43,376 nt of DNA, taken from the NCBI GenBank assembly GCA_022360315.1, contig JAKSDA010000083.1, forward strand, positions 1 through 43,376, in the 5' to 3' direction. Each line of letters begins with the position of its first letter. The first letter of the stretch is position 1. The translations under genes were made by a program, and so were the position numbers. The stretch is from Pseudomonadota bacterium (GTDB lineage Bacteria > Myxococcota_A > Polyangia > Haliangiales > Haliangiaceae). The notes below the pieces were generated by a model. It had not been told where the DNA came from. It made no database searches and was given only the letters and a program-made list of their open reading frames with translations. Positions 25,712 through 39,132 of the stretch are shown piece after piece.

Positions 25712-26500
25712 TTACCAGCCGCTGCCCTCGTCTGGGTTCGGCTTTTTCTGTTGCTTCTTTTTCTTGTCTTTGTCTTTGTCTTTGTCTTTGTCTTTGCCTT
25801 TGCCTGCAGCGGCTTGTTTTCCGTCGTCGCCTTTGTGGGTGGCCTGGCCGGTGCCTCCGCCCTCGCCGTGACCGCCGCCCCGGCCCATGCCCTGGCCCGA
25901 GCCATGCCCGCGTTCCCCACCGGTCTTTTTGGCCCGGAACATCCGCAAGAGGTCGGCCAGCCGTTTATCGGCGTCTTGCTTCACGACATCGAGTTTGGTC
26001 CCCTCTTTGGGAGTCAGAATCACCTTGACTCCTGCATCGATTTCCTCGACTTTCATCGTCGTGCCGGGCATCAGGATTGGGCAGAGTCCCAATGCGCCTC
26101 CCCCGGTTCCCTTGCCGGTATGGGTTGGTTTGCTGACTGCGGAGGTATCGATCTGGCTGAGCTGTTTTGACCGAGTGCGGATCAGGTTGATGGCGCCCTG
26201 GATGTTGCCTTGGATCGTGATGACGAGAGAGTCATCTTTCCGAGCGATCTGAGTTTTTGCGCCAGTGATTGCGCTCGGGCAGTTTTTGGCGTCATTCGTC
26301 ATGGTACTGGCCGCGGCCTGATCACCGGCCGGTGCCTTATCTGGCTTCGTTGCGGCGGGCTTTGCCGGTTGCTTGGCGGCCGGCTGCGTTGTGTCTGGTC
26401 CTTTGGCCGTTGTGTCGGCTTTTTCCTCTGCTTTACTGCAGCTAATGGTGAACAACACGGCACAACCGAGTGCTGCGGAGGCACCGATAACCTTGCGCAT
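25712..26500 (-). CDS. Secreted lipoprotein with His/Gly and Lys/Asp-rich tail
   Basis: The start at 26500 (MRKVIG) has AGGAG 8 nt upstream and yields a lipoprotein-type signal peptide ending TISC (Cys21), though the -3 position is Thr rather than Leu. Residues 25-80 are an Ala/Lys/Pro/Thr linker. Residues about 85-195 form a small globular domain with two conserved-looking cysteines (NCPSAITGA and GLCPILMPGTT) and an IIxVxxIDAGVKVILTP-like strand pattern. After this come an RGHGSGQGMGRGGGHGEGGG-type metal-binding-looking tail and a (Lys-Asp)n run. I do not recognise the domain. A longer frame to 26755 has no ribosome binding site. Convergent to mosB; a role in metal binding is speculation from the His/Gly tail. 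Confidence 0.7.
   Translation of the reverse strand: MRKVIGASAALGCAVLFTISCSKAEEKADTTAKGPDTTQPAAKQPAKPAATKPDKAPAGDQAAASTMTNDAKNCPSAITGAKTQIARKDDSLVITIQGNIQGAINLIRTRSKQLSQIDTSAVSKPTHTGKGTGGGALGLCPILMPGTTMKVEEIDAGVKVILTPKEGTKLDVVKQDADKRLADLLRMFRAKKTGGERGHGSGQGMGRGGGHGEGGGTGQATHKGDDGKQAAAGKGKDKDKDKDKDKKKKQQKKPNPDEGSGW
25757..25806 (-). repeat. 6-bp microsatellite encoding the Lys-Asp run
   Basis: The plus strand shows TTTGTC repeated about six times followed by TTTGCC units; on the coding strand this encodes (KD)n. Six-base units keep frame, so slippage would lengthen or shorten the charged tail without breaking the gene. Confidence 0.85.
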
Positions 26501-26715
26501 CCTCGTTCTCCTTACTTTGGTAGCGATCCACTGGTCTCCTGATTGGACCAATAGGGTAAAAATATCTTCACTGTAGCAGTTCCGTCCGGGGTTCACCAGG
26601 CGGCGGGCCAGTTCCAGGAGTTGGGCAGTGTTTCTTGGGGATAGTACGGGCAAGGCACGAGCATCGGCGGTCTGGTCCGGTGGATATTGCCGGCAAGGGA
26701 ACGTAGTATATTGAG

Positions 26716-27129
26716 GTGTTGAGGCTATTGAGCAAGCGGCGTCGAGGGTGGGCATTTGCCCTGGTCACGGTCGAGGTGCTTTTGGGGATTTCTTTGCAGC
26801 ACGCCATTGCATCGGGGACTTACGGCATTCCTCTGCCCCCGCGGTCGCGGCCAAGCGGCGAGGGTCTGTTCGTTTCGAGCCGGGGGTTTCGAGCGACGAA
26901 CGAATTCTACTGGCGCTTCTTGCGTCGCACTGGGGTACCCCACAAGGTGGTACCAATCTACCGCTATCGAGGTATTGAGGTCGCCCGTATTCTATCCAGC
27001 GATCCGAACTTGGGTTGGCTGGCCATTCATATATTCCGCCATGGTGGTCGCACGATGATAGCTATCGTCCCGCGACACCCCTTGACCCCGAGCTCAACCC
27101 ACGGTAAAGAACCTACCCTTCACAGATGA
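26716..27129 (+). CDS. Hypothetical exported protein
   Basis: A 137-residue frame from GTG 26716. Residues 1-32 look like a signal sequence or membrane anchor (MLRLLSKRRRG, then a hydrophobic core, ending AIAS). The rest contains two short beta-like segments (KVVPIYRYRGIEVARIL; LGWLAIHIFRHGGRTMIAIV) preceded by a SRGFRATNEFYWRFLRR helix, giving a small alpha/beta domain. No family recognised. It lies just before the tRNA pair and is divergent from the lipoprotein gene. Confidence 0.5.
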   Translation: MLRLLSKRRRGWAFALVTVEVLLGISLQHAIASGTYGIPLPPRSRPSGEGLFVSSRGFRATNEFYWRFLRRTGVPHKVVPIYRYRGIEVARILSSDPNLGWLAIHIFRHGGRTMIAIVPRHPLTPSSTHGKEPTLHR

Positions 27130-27147
27130 GCGATCAAGGAGAAGTAC

Positions 27148-27221
27148 TCGGGGATCGTCTAACGGTAGGACGGCAGACTCTGGATCTGTCTATCTAGGTT
27201 CGAATCCTAGTCCCCGAACCA
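27148..27221 (+). tRNA. tRNA-Gln (CUG)
   Basis: A 74-nt cloverleaf. The acceptor stem TCGGGGA pairs with TCCCCGA, followed by discriminator A and encoded CCA. The D-arm has GGTAG, the anticodon stem GCAGA/TCTGT encloses the loop CTCTGGA with anticodon CTG, and the T-arm is CTAGGTTCGAATCCTAG. This reads CAG glutamine codons. Confidence 0.95.
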
Positions 27222-27257
27222 GGTCCGAGCTATTATAGAGATATGCTTTCTATCCAT

Positions 27258-28871
<1,614 letters not shown>

Positions 28872-28874
28872 CGG

Positions 28875-29066
28875 TCAACTCACCCACGCCGGAACCCGAC
28901 CCAAAGGCTCCGCTGTTCCCAGTATAGCGGCCGGCGCTGTCGAATCGCAGCTAGAATCAACGACCTCGTGAAGGGCGCGCTCGACGAGAACGCGCGCCAG
29001 GACTTGGGCCAGTTCGCCGGCCGTCTGCTCCGAGACCGACTTGGGAAGATCGAGCAAAGATCTCAC
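28875..29066 (-). CDS. Small ORF preceding the recombinase
   Basis: A 63-residue frame from GTG 29066: VRSLLDLPKSVSEQTAGELA then an ARVLVERALHEVVDSS helix. It ends 3 bp before the recombinase TTG start and in the same frame. Short helical proteins of this kind often precede large serine recombinases and may assist or direct recombination. The assignment is from position and composition only. Confidence 0.4.
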   Translation of the reverse strand: MRSLLDLPKSVSEQTAGELAQVLARVLVERALHEVVDSSCDSTAPAAILGTAEPLGRVPAWVS

Positions 29067-29186
29067 CGTAGAGGCTCTAGCGGGCGAGGATTCGGTTCTC
29101 GCCCATCGACATCGTCGGCTTCGGTTGGTCGGTTGCGACCTGATGCAACCGGTGTCCACCGTTCTATGCCGAAATCGCAGCTGAAC

Positions 29187-29215
29187 CCGGACATAACCAG
29201 CGAAGTTATGTCCGG
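29187..29215. promoter_or_regulatory. Perfect 11-bp palindrome upstream of the recombinase unit
   Basis: CCGGACATAAC, a 7-nt spacer CAGCGAA, then GTTATGTCCGG. It lies 120 bp before the small ORF, between it and the end of the 227-residue gene at 29231. There is no U-tract on either side, so an operator or recombination site is more likely than a terminator. Confidence 0.55.
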
Positions 29216-29230
29216 CGATGAGGCGAGTAG

Positions 29231-29914
29231 CTACTGCTTCTTTGGAAGGAGTCCGATACGACCCAGGTGTTTGCGGAAATACTCGCGGTTCGTCAGCACA
29301 GTCCAGCCAGGGTCCCCATCGGGGACTCTGGCTTCATGGTAGATATCGTAGAGCCCCTGGTACACCTTCTCGACATAGTCGTTATCCGCGTAGGCGTTCG
29401 GGTCTCCGAAGGCGAGCTGAGCCAGGACGCGGGACATTCGCCTCTGTTTACGCATACCGCGGCCACCATACCGTTCATTCTGAGCCAGATTGTGGCCCAC
29501 CTTCTTGAGCAACTCACGATCGTTGGCGATCTGCGCATTGCGAAGCAATCTGACCACAGATGGGTGCTGGAGGTACCGATGGTCCCAGGCGATCAATCTC
29601 AGTACCGCTGCTCGGGCGTCTTTGGAGGTACCCAGTACGCCCGCCGAACCGAACGCCGCATCCATGTCCTCTTGAAGCTCGCGGTTGGCAAACTCCCGGT
29701 AGCTATCTCGCTCTTCGGAAGTCACGTCGGCCCATGGGATGGCTCCCCGTCGATCGGCTAGCTCTCGAAACGCCGCTTGGTCTTCGTCGCTGAGTTCGTT
29801 CCAGTTACGACCCGTTTGCCTGCGCTCCTGGTCGAGCGAACGCGCCTTCTCATAAGACAGCTGATCGTGGAACTCGGCCAGCCGCTCGGCCAGTTCTTTT
29901 TCCCAGGGTTCCAT
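29231..29914 (-). CDS. Hypothetical helical protein of the RM operon
   Basis: A 227-residue protein from ATG 29914 (a GTG 18 bp upstream with GGAGG nearby is an alternative). It is highly charged and helical: MEPWEKELAERLAEFHDQLS, SLDQERRQTGRNWNELSDED, later LRLIAWDHRYLQHPSVVRLL and LLKKVGHNLAQNERYGG, ending NREYFRKHLGRIGLLPKKQ. No signal peptide, no recognised domain. It is the last gene of the hsd operon, 115 bp after the metallopeptidase gene. The open frame extends further upstream into that gene's sequence, but those residues are low-complexity. Confidence 0.6.
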   Translation of the reverse strand: MEPWEKELAERLAEFHDQLSYEKARSLDQERRQTGRNWNELSDEDQAAFRELADRRGAIPWADVTSEERDSYREFANRELQEDMDAAFGSAGVLGTSKDARAAVLRLIAWDHRYLQHPSVVRLLRNAQIANDRELLKKVGHNLAQNERYGGRGMRKQRRMSRVLAQLAFGDPNAYADNDYVEKVYQGLYDIYHEARVPDGDPGWTVLTNREYFRKHLGRIGLLPKKQ

Positions 29915-30029
29915 GTCCGCATTGTCCTCCACTGTAGTCGCACTCAGCCGAAGAGAGGACCACGTGGTCCTGCCGCCTCGATTGGCGGTTGGCTCGACGA
30001 ATCCGTCCGAGGTTCGTTCAAAGTGTCGT

Positions 30030-30725
30030 TCATACGGCCGTGATGACCTGCGCGTTTTCCGCGAGCCATAGCTTGCGAGCGGCGAAATCGGGCATGGCTC
30101 GCTCGACGCGGCGCCAGAATTCGGGGGTGTGGTGGACCTCGTGGAGGTGGACCAGTTCGTGGACCACGATGTATTCGACGATGCGGGGCGGCAAGAGGAT
30201 GGTCTTCCAGTGGAAGTAGAGCTTTTCGCCCTTGCCGCAGGATCCCCAGCGGTAGCCGAGATCTTGAACGATGACATCCGATGGCTTGACACGTACACGG
30301 CCGGCATAGCCCCCGACGCGACGAGCGAGCCAGGGCTGGGCGTGGTCGGTGTACCAGCGGATCATGTGCTCGCGACCCTTGGGGGCATCGGCGCGTCGCA
30401 TCTTGAAGCGTCCGGCTTCGAGCTTCACGGGCACGTTCTGGCTGGCCACGAGGAGAAGCCGATGACTTCGGCCCAGGTACGAGAAGCCCTCGCCGCTGAC
30501 GTACTCTTTCTCGGCGACGGCTGGCTGAAGCGCTTCTTTCTCCGCGAGCTTGGTGTAGATCCAGAAACGCTTGTCGCGCACGAAGCGTTCCATGACCGAG
30601 GGAGCGCACGCCGCGGGGGCCGAGAGGATCAGTTCGCCCTGCCGGTCCACCGTGACCTGAACGGTGCGTCTATTCTCGGAGCGCCGGACCTCGAAGCGGA
30701 GGTCATCGACAGTCATCTCGGTCAC
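30030..30725 (-). CDS. YgjP-like (DUF45) zinc metallopeptidase
   Basis: A 231-residue protein starting at GTG 30725, which overlaps the hsdR stop by 4 bp (GTGA); ATG 30716 is an alternative. The zinc motif HELVHLHEVHHTPEFW lies at about residues 178-193 (HExxH plus a downstream His), preceded by YRWGSCGKGEKLYFHWK, the usual YgjP/UTP-pyrophosphatase-associated pattern with WGSC. DUF45 proteins are common directly after hsdR, so it is likely part of the type I RM operon; whether it acts on RM subunits or damaged proteins is unknown. Confidence 0.88.
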   Translation of the reverse strand: MTEMTVDDLRFEVRRSENRRTVQVTVDRQGELILSAPAACAPSVMERFVRDKRFWIYTKLAEKEALQPAVAEKEYVSGEGFSYLGRSHRLLLVASQNVPVKLEAGRFKMRRADAPKGREHMIRWYTDHAQPWLARRVGGYAGRVRVKPSDVIVQDLGYRWGSCGKGEKLYFHWKTILLPPRIVEYIVVHELVHLHEVHHTPEFWRRVERAMPDFAARKLWLAENAQVITAV

Positions 30726-33700
30726 GACTGCACCAGCCTGTCGTGATTCGCCTTTGCCAGCTCCATCAGGCGATCGGCAACGGCGTCGGCGCGGTCGAAG
30801 TCCACGATCTCGTGGTCGTCGAGGAACATGAAGATCTGGCCGCGCAGCTCCTCTTGTCGGATGGCGTTGCGCCAGAACCCGGCCAGCGCGACGGCCTCTC
30901 GGATATGGGCCACGAGTTGCCGGGTCAGCCCCACCAGCCACTGGATGTCGGCGCCGCTCACAGGCGCGTCCTGCTCCCGCTCCTCTTTGAGCACGGCAAA
31001 AAACGGTGCCTCGGTCTTGGGGTCGAGGCCCGAGTCGTCCTTCTTGCGCCCCGCCTGAACTTCCTCGACGAAGTCCTGTAGAGCCATCGCGAGCTGGTCC
31101 CAGCTCTCCTCGAACTTTTCGAGGATGTCCTCCAGCCGCTCAGATAGCTTCTTGTAGAACACCGGGTCCTCGTCCAGGTGCTTCTTGATGTGATGGCGCA
31201 GCGCGTGCTCCATCTCCGACGCCTTGGCGCGCGAGGAGACCTTCTTCTCCACGTGACTGGCGAACTCGGCATCGGTGATCGAAATCGGCGGGATCTTGGG
31301 ATCGATGCCCAGGGACACCACGTGGTCATCGATGAGCTTGCGCACCTTGGCGCCCACTGCCTTGCCGAGAACCGGCATCCCCTCGCGGTAGAGGTTGCGG
31401 GCGCGGGCGTAGTTGAAGGCCAGCAGCTTGGCGTCTTTCACGAACGGTAGACCCTCGGGGCGCGGCAGTACCAGGTCCAGGGGGTGAAGGAAGTGCTTGA
31501 GCTTGACCACGAACTCCGCGCGGAGGCGCTCATCCGCGAGGACGTGGACACACACCTCGGTCTCCGAGAGGTCATCGACGCCGCGAACCTGGAATAGCCC
31601 CACGACCCGCTGGTGACGGTCCCGGAGCTTCGGAATCTCGTCTTTCAAGCTCTGCAGCGCGCCCTCGATGTCTTCGGCACTGTAGGCGGCGAGCGCCTCT
31701 TTCAAATGCCGGGCCACGCCGTAGTAGTCCACCACGATGCCCGCGGTCTTGCCGTGCCCGGTTCGGTTCACGCGAGCAATGGCCTGGAGCAGCTCGGCTT
31801 CACGGATCGGCCGGTCGAGGTACATGACGCCCGCAATGGGAGCATCGAAGCCGGTGAGTAGCATCGACTTGACGATGAGAAACGCCAGCGGGTCGGCTTT
31901 GCTCTGGTCCTCGTGGATCAGCTTCTTCTTCACGAACCGGGTTACCCGGTCCTTGATCTTGGCCGCCTCGGTCCACTGCCGCCACGCCGGGTCGTCGTTG
32001 TTGTCCGGCGAGATGACCGGGGCAAACTCCATACGCTTGAGAAGGTCGAGATAGCGCCAGGCCCTAACTGCGGCCCGAATCTTGGCCGGCTTGCCCTGGA
32101 GAGCCTCATCGTCCAGGTCCCGCGTCGCCGCATCGAGCGCTTCCGCATCGGCGACCAGCTCGTCCCTGGCTGTGCACAAGGAGTCGTAGTACCTCACGGC
32201 CGCGCGGCGGCTCACCGCGACCACCTGGGCCTTGAGCCCGTTGGGCAGGATGTGCTCGACGTAGTGCCGGAGCATGTCGCGCGCCTTGGCTGCAATCAGC
32301 CTGGGCGCTTCGAGCACGTTGCCCTTGGTGGCGTACTTGCGCTTGATGGCCTCCAGCTCCTCGCGGCTCTTCTCTCCGAACATGTCCTCGAAGAGCTGGT
32401 CGAGGTCCCGCCCGTCTGCGACCGCACCTTCGGCCGTACGCCCCTCGTAGAGGATGGGCACGGTCGCTCCGTCCGCTTCCGACTGGGTGATCGTGTAGCG
32501 GTCGATGAACTCGCCGAAGATGTCGTGGGTCCTCTTTTTCTGGCCCATGATGATCGGCGTTCCCGTAAAGCCGATGCGCGCGCAGTTGGGCAGCGCCTTG
32601 AGCAGGTTCGCGTGCAGAGCGCTGGTGTGCGAGCGGTGCGCCTCGTCCACCATTACCAGGACCGACTCGTCGTCGTTGAGAACCTCGAATTCGCCAAAGT
32701 CCGCCGGGACCGGGGCGTCGATATCGCGCCCCGAGTACTTCTGGATCATCGCGAACATCACACCCGGACCGCGCTTCTTGAGCATCGACTTCAGGCTGGC
32801 GACCTTCTTGGCGACCTTGACCGTCTCGCCCGTGAGACCAAGGTTCTCGGAGAGCTGCTGCTGGAGCTGTTTGCGGTCGGTGACTACCACGACCTTGAAC
32901 CGGCGCAGTGCAGACATGGACCGCATCTTGCGGACGAGGAACACCATCGTGAAACTCTTACCCGAGCCCTGGGTATGCCAGACGATGCCGCCCCGTCGGT
33001 CATGCTCACCATCCTGGAGGCGCGTCTGGCCGGTGAGGAGACGCTGCACCGCGGCCTGCACCGCCCGAAACTGCTGATAGCGACAGACCACCTTGATGGA
33101 CCGGCCCTCGATCTCCGGGAACAGGGTGAAGTGACGGATGATGTCGAGAAGGTGCGCCGGGCGCAGCATCCCGGCCACGAGCTTGTTCTGGCTGGACAGG
33201 GTCTCCTTGTTCAGTGCCGCCTTGACGTCGTCCAGGGCAACCGGCGCGGTGTCCTTCCACTGGAGGTAATGGTCGATGTCGGCGCTGATGGTGCCGACGC
33301 GCGCCTCATCGTAGCTGGTCGCCACGACGAACTGGTTGGTGTAGAAGAGCCGCTCGTTGCCCTCGTTGTCTTCGACTTCGCCGGCAGCCTTGCGCTGGTT
33401 GGAGTAGCGCCGGATCTGGTCCACGGCCGCGGCAATGGGTTCGGAGATGCCCGGGCTCTTGCACTCGATCACCACCACCGGGAAGCCGTTGATGAAGAGC
33501 GTGATGTCCGGGGCGATGAAGTCCTTGGCCTGTCCGCCAGGGCAATCGACCCGGAACTGGTTTATGGCCATGAACGTGTTGTTCTCGGGGTGGTTCCAGT
33601 CGATGAAATGGATGGTCTGGGCCCGGCCACCATCCCAGCCGGGCAGTCCTTCGACCGAGATGCCCTTGAGCAGCAGCTCAGTGGTCTCCCTGTTGGCCTC

Positions 33701-33988
33701 GATGAGCTTCTTGGTGCCGATGCGTTCAAGGGCGCTGACGGCCTGTGAGATCCGGGCGTCATCGAGCCAGGGATCGCCATCGCGGAGGTTGATGCGTCGG
33801 ATGGCGTCGCGGAGGTCGTTCTTGAGGACGACCTCACGGAAGCTCTCTCGGCCGGTGACGGATGGCTCGTCGAGGTTGCCCGTGACAATGCGCCATCGCG
33901 CAACCCCACCCGGAGTCTCGGAAGCTGTCTGGGCGAGCTGGTCGAGGAAAGGCTTTTCGACCTCCCGGTATTCGGGGCCGAAGCTCAT
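30722..33988 (-). CDS. hsdR: Type I restriction enzyme, R subunit
   Basis: This 1088-residue motor and nuclease subunit cleaves DNA far from the recognition site after ATP-driven translocation. The nuclease PD-(D/E)xK site is visible at about 161-178 (D-I-T-L-F-I-N-G-F then VIECKSPG). The helicase domains follow: Walker A HTQGSGKS (about 338-345), DEAH (about 448-451), GFTGTP (about 472-477), and the later ITRVNRTGHGK-type motif VI. The C-terminal helical region (about 850-1088) contacts the methylase. All key residues are present and no frameshift is visible. It overlaps hsdS by 4 bp (ATGA). Confidence 0.97.
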   Translation of the reverse strand: MSFGPEYREVEKPFLDQLAQTASETPGGVARWRIVTGNLDEPSVTGRESFREVVLKNDLRDAIRRINLRDGDPWLDDARISQAVSALERIGTKKLIEANRETTELLLKGISVEGLPGWDGGRAQTIHFIDWNHPENNTFMAINQFRVDCPGGQAKDFIAPDITLFINGFPVVVIECKSPGISEPIAAAVDQIRRYSNQRKAAGEVEDNEGNERLFYTNQFVVATSYDEARVGTISADIDHYLQWKDTAPVALDDVKAALNKETLSSQNKLVAGMLRPAHLLDIIRHFTLFPEIEGRSIKVVCRYQQFRAVQAAVQRLLTGQTRLQDGEHDRRGGIVWHTQGSGKSFTMVFLVRKMRSMSALRRFKVVVVTDRKQLQQQLSENLGLTGETVKVAKKVASLKSMLKKRGPGVMFAMIQKYSGRDIDAPVPADFGEFEVLNDDESVLVMVDEAHRSHTSALHANLLKALPNCARIGFTGTPIIMGQKKRTHDIFGEFIDRYTITQSEADGATVPILYEGRTAEGAVADGRDLDQLFEDMFGEKSREELEAIKRKYATKGNVLEAPRLIAAKARDMLRHYVEHILPNGLKAQVVAVSRRAAVRYYDSLCTARDELVADAEALDAATRDLDDEALQGKPAKIRAAVRAWRYLDLLKRMEFAPVISPDNNDDPAWRQWTEAAKIKDRVTRFVKKKLIHEDQSKADPLAFLIVKSMLLTGFDAPIAGVMYLDRPIREAELLQAIARVNRTGHGKTAGIVVDYYGVARHLKEALAAYSAEDIEGALQSLKDEIPKLRDRHQRVVGLFQVRGVDDLSETEVCVHVLADERLRAEFVVKLKHFLHPLDLVLPRPEGLPFVKDAKLLAFNYARARNLYREGMPVLGKAVGAKVRKLIDDHVVSLGIDPKIPPISITDAEFASHVEKKVSSRAKASEMEHALRHHIKKHLDEDPVFYKKLSERLEDILEKFEESWDQLAMALQDFVEEVQAGRKKDDSGLDPKTEAPFFAVLKEEREQDAPVSGADIQWLVGLTRQLVAHIREAVALAGFWRNAIRQEELRGQIFMFLDDHEIVDFDRADAVADRLMELAKANHDRLVQS

Positions 33989-35368
33989 CTGCCGGCCTCC
34001 AGATTCGTTGTGCGGACGCGGCCGGTGAGGAGGTCTTCCATGAGGCCCTGCTTGAGCAGCTTCAGCTTCTCCAACGCCAGCGCCTCTTGTTGTGTGCGAG
34101 CGTCGTGGGCCTCCACGACATTCGCGAAACGGCTCTGCTCCTCGATGCGGGGAATGGGGAATCGGAGCGACGTGAGGGTTCCGGTGCTCACACCCTCGCG
34201 GGTGCTGCGCCCCTTCTCTCGATCTACTTGCTGCTGAATCACTGGACTGTTGAAGACCGAGTACAGGAAAGTGGGATGGCAGCGCGAGTGTTCAACCGCA
34301 ACACGGATGATGTGGTAGTTGATGAGAAACTCCTCAGTCCGAGCGTCGGCCAGTGCATTTCTGCCAGTCGTGGCACCTTGCCTGGCGAACAAAAGATCGC
34401 CTTTCCGAACTCTGTAGCGCGCAAGACTCTGCGCCTTGCTTTCGGAGACATGAACCAGATCAGCGAGGTCGAGATATCCCCACTGAACGTTGCCAATGCG
34501 TAGAAGCGGAACTCCACTGCTCCTGAAGTCGGACGAGCCGAGCTGCGCTCCAAACGGACCGGTTAGGATCGACTGTCTGTCCGTCGCGCCAACGTCCAGT
34601 AACCCACCCACTTTCCACGCCTTGGGAATCCGGCCGAGGGGGGAGTCCTGGAACTGCTCGGGGTGGCGGTTGGGGTCACGCAGCTCGCCGTTGTCGTCGA
34701 TGCCACGGGTAAGGAGGTCGTGGAGCAGCCCCTGCTTCACCTGCTTGAGCTTGGCAATCAGTTCCTCGGTCTTGCGGATGGCCTCGTCCAGCGTGTCGAG
34801 GATCTCCGCGATGCGACGTTGTTCCGCACAAGGGGGAACAATCACCAGGAGCCCCTTTATTGTTTCCTGACTGATGTTCTTCATGCTCCCGCTGCTGCCG
34901 GTTGCGTGAACCTCGATCTGGCGCCGTATGTAAGGCATCTGCGATGCGAAGAAGATAAAGCGGCGGTCCGCAGCCTCTGTGAGAACTAATCGCAGAGTTT
35001 TGTCACAGAGCATGAGTCTAGGCGGAGGTTTGTGTACCAAGCACGTCAGTCCGACCAGTTCGTAGGTATTCGCCCGGGTGATGAGCAGGTCCCGTTCCTT
35101 GACCTCAAAAAGTGGCTCGATATGCGTGGTATTGACGATCGCCTTGTTCTCACCCGCAACGAAGCCCTCTGGTCGGACAGCGCTCACCTTGAGAACGCCC
35201 CATTCTTCTCCCACCGCGGGTCTGTCGGGACAGCTCGGGCTCTTTCCTGCTTCGATGCGGTCGAGAATGTGTTCGAGACGAAGTACTTCCCAGCTCTCGG
35301 GAATCCGCCCCAAAGCAGAGTCCTTCATCTGCGTGGGGAGAGTTCCGGCCACAGCCACCCCGCTGCCT

Positions 35369-35376
<8 letters not shown>
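33985..35376 (-). CDS. hsdS: Type I RM specificity subunit
   Basis: A 463-residue protein from ATG 35376, which overlaps the hsdM stop by 8 bp; an open frame upstream to 35478 is coding sequence of hsdM. It contains two target recognition domains, each starting LGRIP(E/K)(S/A)W, each followed by a conserved helix (LDEAIRKTEELIAKLKQVKQ, GLLHDLLTRGIDDNGELRDP in the middle; LEKLKLLKQGLMEDLLTGRV at the end). The two halves set the two parts of a bipartite DNA target. The TRD sequences are too variable to predict the target. Confidence 0.95.
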
Positions 35377-38140
<2,764 letters not shown>

Positions 38141-38222
38141 GGGGCGCGGCGATCTTAGCGCCCCGTGTGCGGGCCTGTCACCACGCGGGGTCGCCTATCG
38201 CTCGACGGTGACCAGCGGACGG

Positions 38223-38486
38223 CTAGCTTGCCCGGGAGAAGTAGAAGTAGACGCCGGGATCCATTGCAATCGCGAGCGTGAGATCTCTCCCCGCACGGGT
38301 CAGCTGAATGCGAGGCATCGCTTTGGCTTCCAGTGCCAATCGCTCGTAGACCTCGTGCGCGGCAGTCTCCGACGGCAGCCGCAGATGTCGATGGATTTCG
38401 CCGGCTATGAGTTCGATCTTCCCGCCGCAAAGCAGCACGTCGAGAAGCTGGATGTGTGCGACGATATCGGTGTGCTTGGTCGTCAT
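38223..38486 (-). CDS. Small hypothetical protein, first intact gene of the RM operon
   Basis: An 87-residue protein from ATG 38486 with GGGAG 7 nt upstream. It reads MTTKHTDIVAHIQLLDVLLC, then GGKIELIAGEIHRHLRLPSE and a C-terminus with beta-like MPRIQLTRAGRDLTLAIAMD. Two short helices followed by a beta hairpin are likely. No family recognised. Its ATG overlaps, as ATGA, the likely TGA of the upstream damaged gene, implying translational coupling. Confidence 0.55.
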   Translation of the reverse strand: MTTKHTDIVAHIQLLDVLLCGGKIELIAGEIHRHLRLPSETAAHEVYERLALEAKAMPRIQLTRAGRDLTLAIAMDPGVYFYFSRAS

Positions 38487-39132
38487 GAATCGTCTCCCTT
38501 GCCGTTGCCGCCATCCTCCTCATCGTCCGCCTCGGTTGGTCGTCGCCGCTGCGGTCATCGCGGCCTTCGCCGTTGTTGCCGTTTGTCGGTAGCTGGTGGC
38601 GCGGCGTCCCCTCGGGGAACCGAATGACTTCGGCCACGACACCATCGGCCGATGCGTCGCGATCCTCGATAAGCCGTTCAAGGAACGCAATCATCTCTCT
38701 CAGGCCGCGCTCACTCACCGGCTGGCCCGTGCGTTCGCGAGCCTGGCGCAACGCCGCCGACATCCCGCGCAGAAAGCGTTGGTCGGCAATAAACTGACTT
38801 GGCTCGCGCTCGTCGTCCGGATCCTCGGGCTGCATGAGAATCAGCGCATCGATCGCCTCCTCGAACCCGCGACGGCCGACCGACTGATTGGTCATCGAAC
38901 GCACCTGATCGAGAGCACGATGAATCAGCTGTAAGAACACTCGATCGGGCGATTGATGGCTCTCGGGGGCCTCTCGGACCAGTTCGAGCAGAGAAGTCTC
39001 CGGGCTGGCCCGGTAAAGCAATCCGCCGATGCGTATCGTGTCGTCCTCGCCGGGAAAGTCAAGCAGCCTCTCGATGTTCCCATTCCCGATTTCGACCGCA
39101 TCTGCCAACTTGCGGGCACTGCCCGCAATCAT
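38483..39132 (-). pseudogene. Hypothetical protein, probably frameshifted near its end
   Basis: From ATG 39132 the frame reads well for about 195 residues (NGNIERLLDFPGEDDTIRIG, VFLQLIHRALDQVRSMTNQS, REMIAFLERLIEDRDASADG), then becomes Arg-rich noise. A frame shifted by two bases reads EADDEEDGGNGKGDDS and stops at TGA 38483-38485, overlapping the next start as ATGA. A single-base indel near 38535-38560 would restore this. The upstream frame continues as PPAFVDFEADGIDAAMIAG before a TAA at 39178-39180, and V-T-D-H-R-I-E before that, preceded by AGGAGG, so the 5' end may be damaged too. The family is unknown. The gene leads the hsd operon. Confidence 0.5.

Noticed and set aside
31913..33748. 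A 611-codon plus-strand frame opposite hsdR
   Set aside because: hsdR has complete motifs; the opposite frame is the usual antisense artefact of GC-rich coding DNA.
38170..38205. GTCACCAC plus GC-rich words as a candidate right attachment site
   Set aside because: Only 8 bases match the tRNA-Glu 3' end and it lies just before hsdM inside the operon.
38155..38486. C-terminal 110 residues of the frame starting at 39132
   Set aside because: Arg/Ser-rich noise overlapping a well supported 87-residue gene with its own ribosome binding site; a shifted frame gives a natural stop.
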